Below are positions 59,503 to 64,000 of a stretch of DNA of 64,000 nt, one piece after another (the first letter of the stretch is position 1; each line of letters opens with the position of its first letter). Position numbers and translations under genes: made by a program. Below the pieces are notes generated by a model. That model was given only the letters and a program-made list of their open reading frames with translations. It was not told the DNA's origin and searched no databases. This DNA is from Algivirga pacifica (GTDB taxonomy: Bacteria > Bacteroidota > Bacteroidia > Cytophagales > Flammeovirgaceae), in contig NZ_BAABJX010000016.1 of NCBI RefSeq assembly GCF_039543525.1, positions 51,386 to 115,385 of the forward strand. Direction: 5' to 3'.

Positions 59503-61791
59503 ATGAAGAATACATTAAAGGCTTCCATGTTAGTGGAAGGGAATTTTGGACTAGAAAAAGAAAACCTTCGAGTCAATTCGGATGGGACACTAGCTTTTTC
59601 TCCACACCCTGCCGCCTTGGGTGATAAGCTGACACACCCTTATATCACGACAGATTTTTCAGAGAGTCAGGTGGAGATGATTACGCCTGTGCAAGATACG
59701 ATTGAAGAAGCGGTGGGCTTTTTACATACCCTTCACAATATCGTAGAGGAGTCATTGGAGAATGAGGAACTATTGTGGCCACAGAGTATGCCGCCAATTC
59801 TTCCAATAGATGAGGAAACAATTCCTATTGCCAATTTTGGAGAACAGGGAAAAGAACTGGAGGAATATCGACAGTATCTTTCCAAGGTATATGGCAAGCG
59901 TAAACAACTGGTGTCAGGTATTCATTTTAATATATCCTTTCCGGAAGAACTATTGGCCTTATTATACCAGGAGAAGAAGTCAGAAGAGGTTTCTTATGAG
60001 CAATTCCGAGAAGGAATCTATATGAAAGCGGCAGCAAACTATATGAAAAACCATTGGTTTGTGATAGCACTTTTGGGAGGAAGCCCGGCAATACATGCTT
60101 CGTATTCCCAGTATGTCTGTAAATCAAAGACAGCGCATACGGAAAAAGGTTGTGTTTCCCCTTTGGCTTCTTCTTTTAGAATAGGGAAATGTGGGTACCG
60201 CAATGAGCGAGAGTTTATTCTGGACTATAGCAGTTACGAAAGGTATAAGGAAAGTTTACAGGAATTGATCACTCATAAGGTGATTAATTCGGAGAAAGAG
60301 AACTATTCCGCTTTACGGATCAAAGAAAACCCTAATAATGGAGCCATATCTCATTTGGAGGTACGCCATATTGACCTTAACCCTTTTGAAGCATCAGGAG
60401 TATCGGCCATTGACTTGCGTATTGTGCATTTAGTCATGCTGTATGGACTATTGGAGGAAGATAAGGAGTTCAATGAGCAAGCACAGCGAAGAGCGCATGA
60501 ATACCAGCTGACTGCAGCAGACAGAGGAAGAGATCCCCAAGCAATGGTTTCTGTAGCAGGTGAAAAAGAGCAATCTTTTCAGGAAGTCTTGGCTGATTTT
60601 GCAGAGCGTTTTCTTAAAGAGCTTCCTCAGGATTTGCCTATAGCTTATCAGGAAGCAATAGATCATTTAAAGGGGTTGCTTGAGCAACCGGAACAACGGT
60701 TAGCATCCAAGATCACAGCATCCTTTGATACGCCTGAAATGTTTATTCAGTGGCACTTGGAGCAGTCCAGAAAACATCGAGAAGAAGCAGAGGGTAAGAA
60801 CTATAACTTCTATGGTAAAAAAGACCTGGAGTTATCGACTCAGCTCTTAATGAAAGAGGCGGTCAAAAGAGGCGTAAAGGTAGAACTATTAGACCGCTCC
60901 GAGAATTTCATCACCCTTAGTAAGGGAGAGAAAAAGGAATATGTGGTACAAGCGACGAAAACTTCCTTGGACTCTTACAGTCATATCTTGATGATGGAAA
61001 ATAAGGTGGTGACCAAGAAAGTATTAAAAGCCGCAGGTATTCAGGCGCCGGAAGGGAATGAATTTACGGATGCTCAAAAGGCCAAAGACTTTTTTGGATT
61101 GGTGAAAGGAAAGGCCATTGTAATTAAACCGAAGTCTACCAATTTTGGGTTGGGGATTAGTATTTTGAAAGAAAATAATTCCCGAGAAGACTATGAGAAA
61201 GCTGTAGAAATGGCTTTCGAACACGATAATACCATCTTAACAGAGGAATTTGTCTCCGGAAGGGAGTTCAGGATTTTCGTAATTAACGATGAGGTGGTAG
61301 GGATTCTTCATAGAGTACCAGCAAATGTGGTTGGGGATGGAGAGCATACCATTGCCCAGTTAATCGATCGTAAAAATGAAGATCCTCTAAGGGGAAAAGG
61401 CTATAAAACACCTCTTGAAAAAATTGCTAAGGGAGATGCGGAAGCGTTGTTCCTAAAAACACAAGGGTTGACTTTTGAGGATATCCCTGCGAAAGATCAA
61501 GTGATATACCTTCGAGAAAATTCTAATATCAGTACAGGGGGAGACAGTATTGATTATACGGATGATATTCACCCGTCTTACAAAGCAATTGCTGTGGAAG
61601 CCGCCAAAGCCATGGGTGTAAAGATCACCGGTTTGGATATGATGATTGATAATATTCAAGCCCCTGCCCAGCCGAATAATTACAGTATTATAGAACTGAA
61701 CTTTAATCCGGCCATCCATATTCACTGCCATCCTTATCAAGGAAAGAACAGGCATTTGGATGCGAAGATCTTAGATGCATTGGGATTTTAA
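59503..61791 (+). CDS. gshAB: Bifunctional glutamate-cysteine ligase / glutathione synthetase
   Basis: A 762-residue fusion enzyme. The first part (to about 480) is a GshA-type glutamate-cysteine ligase: FGLEKENLRV (15-24), GIHFNISFP, GGSPAIHASYS, and SALRIKENPNNGAISHLEVRHIDLNPF. The C-terminal ATP-grasp domain makes the second bond: KAIVIKPKSTNFGLGISIL, TEEFVSGREFRIFVINDEVVGILHRVPANVVGDG, IELNFNPAIHIH. One protein thus makes glutathione from glutamate, cysteine and glycine with two ATP, in the cytoplasm. The fused type is known in some Bacteroidota and Gram-positives. Tight operon with the MATE exporter upstream. Confidence 0.95.
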   Translation: MKNTLKASMLVEGNFGLEKENLRVNSDGTLAFSPHPAALGDKLTHPYITTDFSESQVEMITPVQDTIEEAVGFLHTLHNIVEESLENEELLWPQSMPPILPIDEETIPIANFGEQGKELEEYRQYLSKVYGKRKQLVSGIHFNISFPEELLALLYQEKKSEEVSYEQFREGIYMKAAANYMKNHWFVIALLGGSPAIHASYSQYVCKSKTAHTEKGCVSPLASSFRIGKCGYRNEREFILDYSSYERYKESLQELITHKVINSEKENYSALRIKENPNNGAISHLEVRHIDLNPFEASGVSAIDLRIVHLVMLYGLLEEDKEFNEQAQRRAHEYQLTAADRGRDPQAMVSVAGEKEQSFQEVLADFAERFLKELPQDLPIAYQEAIDHLKGLLEQPEQRLASKITASFDTPEMFIQWHLEQSRKHREEAEGKNYNFYGKKDLELSTQLLMKEAVKRGVKVELLDRSENFITLSKGEKKEYVVQATKTSLDSYSHILMMENKVVTKKVLKAAGIQAPEGNEFTDAQKAKDFFGLVKGKAIVIKPKSTNFGLGISILKENNSREDYEKAVEMAFEHDNTILTEEFVSGREFRIFVINDEVVGILHRVPANVVGDGEHTIAQLIDRKNEDPLRGKGYKTPLEKIAKGDAEALFLKTQGLTFEDIPAKDQVIYLRENSNISTGGDSIDYTDDIHPSYKAIAVEAAKAMGVKITGLDMMIDNIQAPAQPNNYSIIELNFNPAIHIHCHPYQGKNRHLDAKILDALGF

Positions 61792-61802
61792 ATAAGAAGA
61801 TG

Positions 61803-62103
61803 AGTCATTCCATATTAACATTTAAAGGGGGGACTCTATTTTTTTGTTTAAAAACGGCCTTGAAGAATTGCCGTTAAGATTTTGAATCGTAAAGGCGTTA
61901 AGAAAATTCCATTGTTTGAGCGTAGCGAGTTTGGAATTTTTAGCTTTTACGATTCAAAATTAGGCGAATTCTTCAAAGCCTTGATTTTTTTGCTTCGTTT
62001 TTTCATCAAGGAAAAAATGAAGAAGCTTAATAAAGGGCTTGTGGGGTAGCTGTAAAGTAATGAATTAACAGAAAACTAAGTCATTTGTTAATATGGGATG
62101 ACT
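61803..62103. repeat. Nested inverted repeat after gshAB
   Basis: Outer arms AGTCATTCCATATTAACA (61803-61820) and TGTTAATATGGGATGACT (62086-62103), one mismatch in 18. Inner arms (about 61856-61913 and 61928-61975) pair GGCCTTGAAGAATT with AATTCTTCAAAGCC and TTTTGAATCGTAAA with TTTACGATTCAAAA. A further hairpin CCTTGAT/ATCAAGG lies at 61975-62011 with T-rich sequence. No gene in 61792-62239. Confidence 0.75.
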
Positions 62104-62239
62104 GATATTTCTTATAGAAGCAGATATTCATCAATTACCCATCCATAATAGAGTAATAATCATTCATTTATTATGTATATTTAAGGAAAGGGACCGCTAC
62201 ATCCCTGTTGATTACCCAATACCTTAACTGCATATAACG

Positions 62240-63859
62240 ATGAACACACAAGAATACGATTACGTTGTCATAGGCTCCGGATTTGGTGGTAGTGTCTCGG
62301 CCATGCGATTGGCGGAGAAGGGCTATAAGGTACTATTGCTGGAAAAGGGCAAACGCTATAAAGACAAGGATTATCCCAAGTCAGATTGGAATATCCGTAA
62401 GTTCTTATGGGCACCCTTTATTCGTTGTTTTGGAATACAGCAGTTGACATTTTTTCGTAAGGTATTTGTGTTGAGTGGGGTTGGGGTTGGTGGAGGAAGT
62501 AATGTATATGCCAATACCCATATGGTTCCCAAGGATGACTTTTTTAATAACCCGGTGTGGAAAGACTTCAAGGACTGGAAGGCGATACTGATGCCATTTT
62601 ATGATAGGGCTAAATATATGCTGGGTACGACTCCCTATGATGACTTTCAAAAGGAAGATTATATCCTAAAGGAAATCGCTGAGGATATGGGGAGGGGAGA
62701 CACTTTCAGTGGTGTCAATGCAGGGGTATATACCGGAGATACGGAGGAAGCAAAAGACCCTTACTTTAATGGGTTGGGGCCTTTACGCAAAGGGTGTGTC
62801 AAATGTGCCGGTTGCATGGTAGGCTGTCGTTATGGGGCCAAGAATACCCTTAGTAAAAACTACCTGCATTTTGCAGAGCACTTCGGGGCAGAGATATTGC
62901 CAGAGTCCAAAGCCCATCGAATTACCTACCAAAATAGACATTACGAGATCGAAGTACATTCCACGACAAGCTGGTTCCGTAAAAAGAAGAAACTATTCAA
63001 GAGTAAGGGGCTGATCGTTAGTGGAGGAGTATTGGGGACATTGAGTTTATTGATGGACCAGAAACACGGAAAGAAAACCCTTCCTGATTTATCGGATACA
63101 TTGGGTCGTAATATTATGACCAATGCGGAAATGCTTTGCGGAGTGACGAATATAGGGGAGAAGATGAATCATGGTATTGCGATTACTTCAGTATTCAATG
63201 CAGATAAAAACACCCATATCGAAGTTGTAAAATATAACTCAGACTCAGGGGTAATGGGACGTTTGGCCATGATGGCTGTAGGACCAGGAAGTGGTATAGT
63301 GCGTACGGCTAAATTGATTGGAAAAATAATCAGTCGTCCTTTTCAGTTCCTCAAAAGTTTTTTCCATTTTCATCAATGGGGAAAAGACACGATTATCCTC
63401 TTGGTGATGCAGAACCTGGAAGAGTCCTTGAAAATGAGATGGAGAAAAGGTTTTTTCCGCAAAGGACTCGCTTTTGATAATCGGGAAAGCCATCAGAAGG
63501 TACCGGCTTATATCCCAATCGGTCAAGAGGTGATGTACCGCTATGCAGAGAAAACAGGAGGGATTCCTCAAAATGTAGCGATGGAAATCTTCTTGAATAC
63601 CGCTACTACAGCTCATATTCTCGGAGGTTGTCCTATGGGAAAAGACAAGTCGGAAGGAGTAGTCAATGATCGTTTCGAAGTTCATGGGTATCCCAATATG
63701 TATATTCTGGATGGCTCCATTATACCTTGTAATTTAGGAGTGAACCCATCTTTGACCATTACTACTTTGAGTGAATATGCGATGTCCATGATTCCAGAAA
63801 AAGAAGGAAACACTCATATTCCTCTTCAGCAACAATTGAAACATAAAATACAAGAATAG
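62240..63859 (+). CDS. GMC oxidoreductase with ferredoxin-like cysteine cluster
   Basis: A 539-residue flavoenzyme. FAD-binding start DYVVIGSGFGGSVSAMRLAEKG (GxGxxG at residues 12-17), then VFVLSGVGVGGGSNVYANTHMVP, the GMC/cholesterol-oxidase signature, and the C-terminal HILGGCPMGKDKSEGVV...GYPNMYILDGSIIPCNLGVNPSLTITTLSEYAM. Unusually, C186, C189, C192 and C196 (CVKCAGCMVGC) have the C-x2-C-x2-C-x3-C spacing of a 4Fe-4S ferredoxin site. This enzyme class oxidises alcohols or sterol-like compounds and may pass electrons on via the cluster. No signal peptide. Substrate unknown. Confidence 0.85.
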   Translation: MNTQEYDYVVIGSGFGGSVSAMRLAEKGYKVLLLEKGKRYKDKDYPKSDWNIRKFLWAPFIRCFGIQQLTFFRKVFVLSGVGVGGGSNVYANTHMVPKDDFFNNPVWKDFKDWKAILMPFYDRAKYMLGTTPYDDFQKEDYILKEIAEDMGRGDTFSGVNAGVYTGDTEEAKDPYFNGLGPLRKGCVKCAGCMVGCRYGAKNTLSKNYLHFAEHFGAEILPESKAHRITYQNRHYEIEVHSTTSWFRKKKKLFKSKGLIVSGGVLGTLSLLMDQKHGKKTLPDLSDTLGRNIMTNAEMLCGVTNIGEKMNHGIAITSVFNADKNTHIEVVKYNSDSGVMGRLAMMAVGPGSGIVRTAKLIGKIISRPFQFLKSFFHFHQWGKDTIILLVMQNLEESLKMRWRKGFFRKGLAFDNRESHQKVPAYIPIGQEVMYRYAEKTGGIPQNVAMEIFLNTATTAHILGGCPMGKDKSEGVVNDRFEVHGYPNMYILDGSIIPCNLGVNPSLTITTLSEYAMSMIPEKEGNTHIPLQQQLKHKIQE

Positions 63860-63860
63860 T

Positions 63861-63909
63861 TTTGTTCATGATGTTTAGATGAGCTTCGCTCGTTCATAAT
63901 GTTTAGTTG
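63861..63909. repeat. TTCATGATGTTTAGTTG family repeat, last copy
   Basis: TTTGTTCATGATGTTTAGAT and GAGCTTCGCTCGTTCATAAT then GTTTAGTTG, directly after the GMC stop. A second hairpin CTGAGCTTTCGCTCAG follows at about 63939-63954. The remaining bases to 64000 show no gene. Confidence 0.8.
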
Positions 63910-64000
63910 TTTTTGATAACAACAAAAGTATTTATTCACTGAGCTTTCGCTCAGTTAATCTTTGGATAAAACATAATTATCCTGAGGAGAGTACTCAAGC

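Overview
This window looks like chromosome of a Bacteroidota bacterium, probably a marine member of the Cytophagales. The inference rests on a PorP/SprF type IX secretion protein beside a PKD-repeat surface protein, DUF5723 and DUF6515 envelope proteins, MenB, a SufB gene, several TAnnTTTG-like -7 promoter boxes, AT-rich spacers and moderate overall GC. I saw no rRNA, tRNA, CRISPR array, prophage or intact insertion sequence.

Layout. 1-2.7 kb: the 5' part of a large PKD-domain secreted protein and a PorP/SprF protein. 2.9-8.3 kb: sufB, a divergent arginase, a haemolysin-III family protein and a DUF819 transporter-like protein. 8.6-11 kb: a small accessory stretch with hypothetical genes and a TonB C-terminal remnant. 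11.5-18.7 kb: an OFA-type MFS transporter, a 601-residue uncharacterised cysteine-motif protein, DUF5723 and other envelope proteins. 18.9-23.2 kb: a DNA polymerase III alpha subunit with a proofreading exonuclease fused to its N-terminus. 23.4-28.3 kb: a TetR regulator next to an AhpD-like protein with two candidate operators, a Mom/GNAT-like protein, a CobW-like protein and a TrmH-family methyltransferase. 28.5-32 kb: smc. 32.2-42.9 kb: a run of exported proteins containing four LPP20-like proteins (one with DUF4384), two Ig-like proteins and a secreted caspase-family (C14) protease; this is the best candidate for an undescribed system. 43-64 kb: mostly housekeeping genes (rlmG, menB, greB, pntAA-pntAB-pntB, rhodanese, OsmC, metZ, an SDR, DUF445, a MATE exporter with gshAB, and a GMC oxidoreductase).

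The most striking non-coding feature is the spacers. Nearly every 3' gene end carries an inverted repeat, and these fall into families. In one class a 7-base word (GGTAAAA, GGATAAA, GGAAGAA, AGTGAAC and others) is tandemly repeated and then followed by its reverse complement, sometimes supplying the stop codons of both convergent genes. Other classes are an 8-base CGTTGAAT family, a TTCATGATGTTTAGTTG family, and palindromes with a GCGTCCACGC core. Several are nested one inside another. They probably act as bidirectional transcription ends or cruciform/RNA hairpins, but that is inference.

Pathway links that can be read: MATE plus gshAB (an 8-base gap) suggests thiol and efflux stress defence; the three pnt genes form the proton-translocating transhydrogenase operon; the 125-residue protein and menB form a small operon; the TetR gene and the AhpD-like gene look like a regulator and its target.
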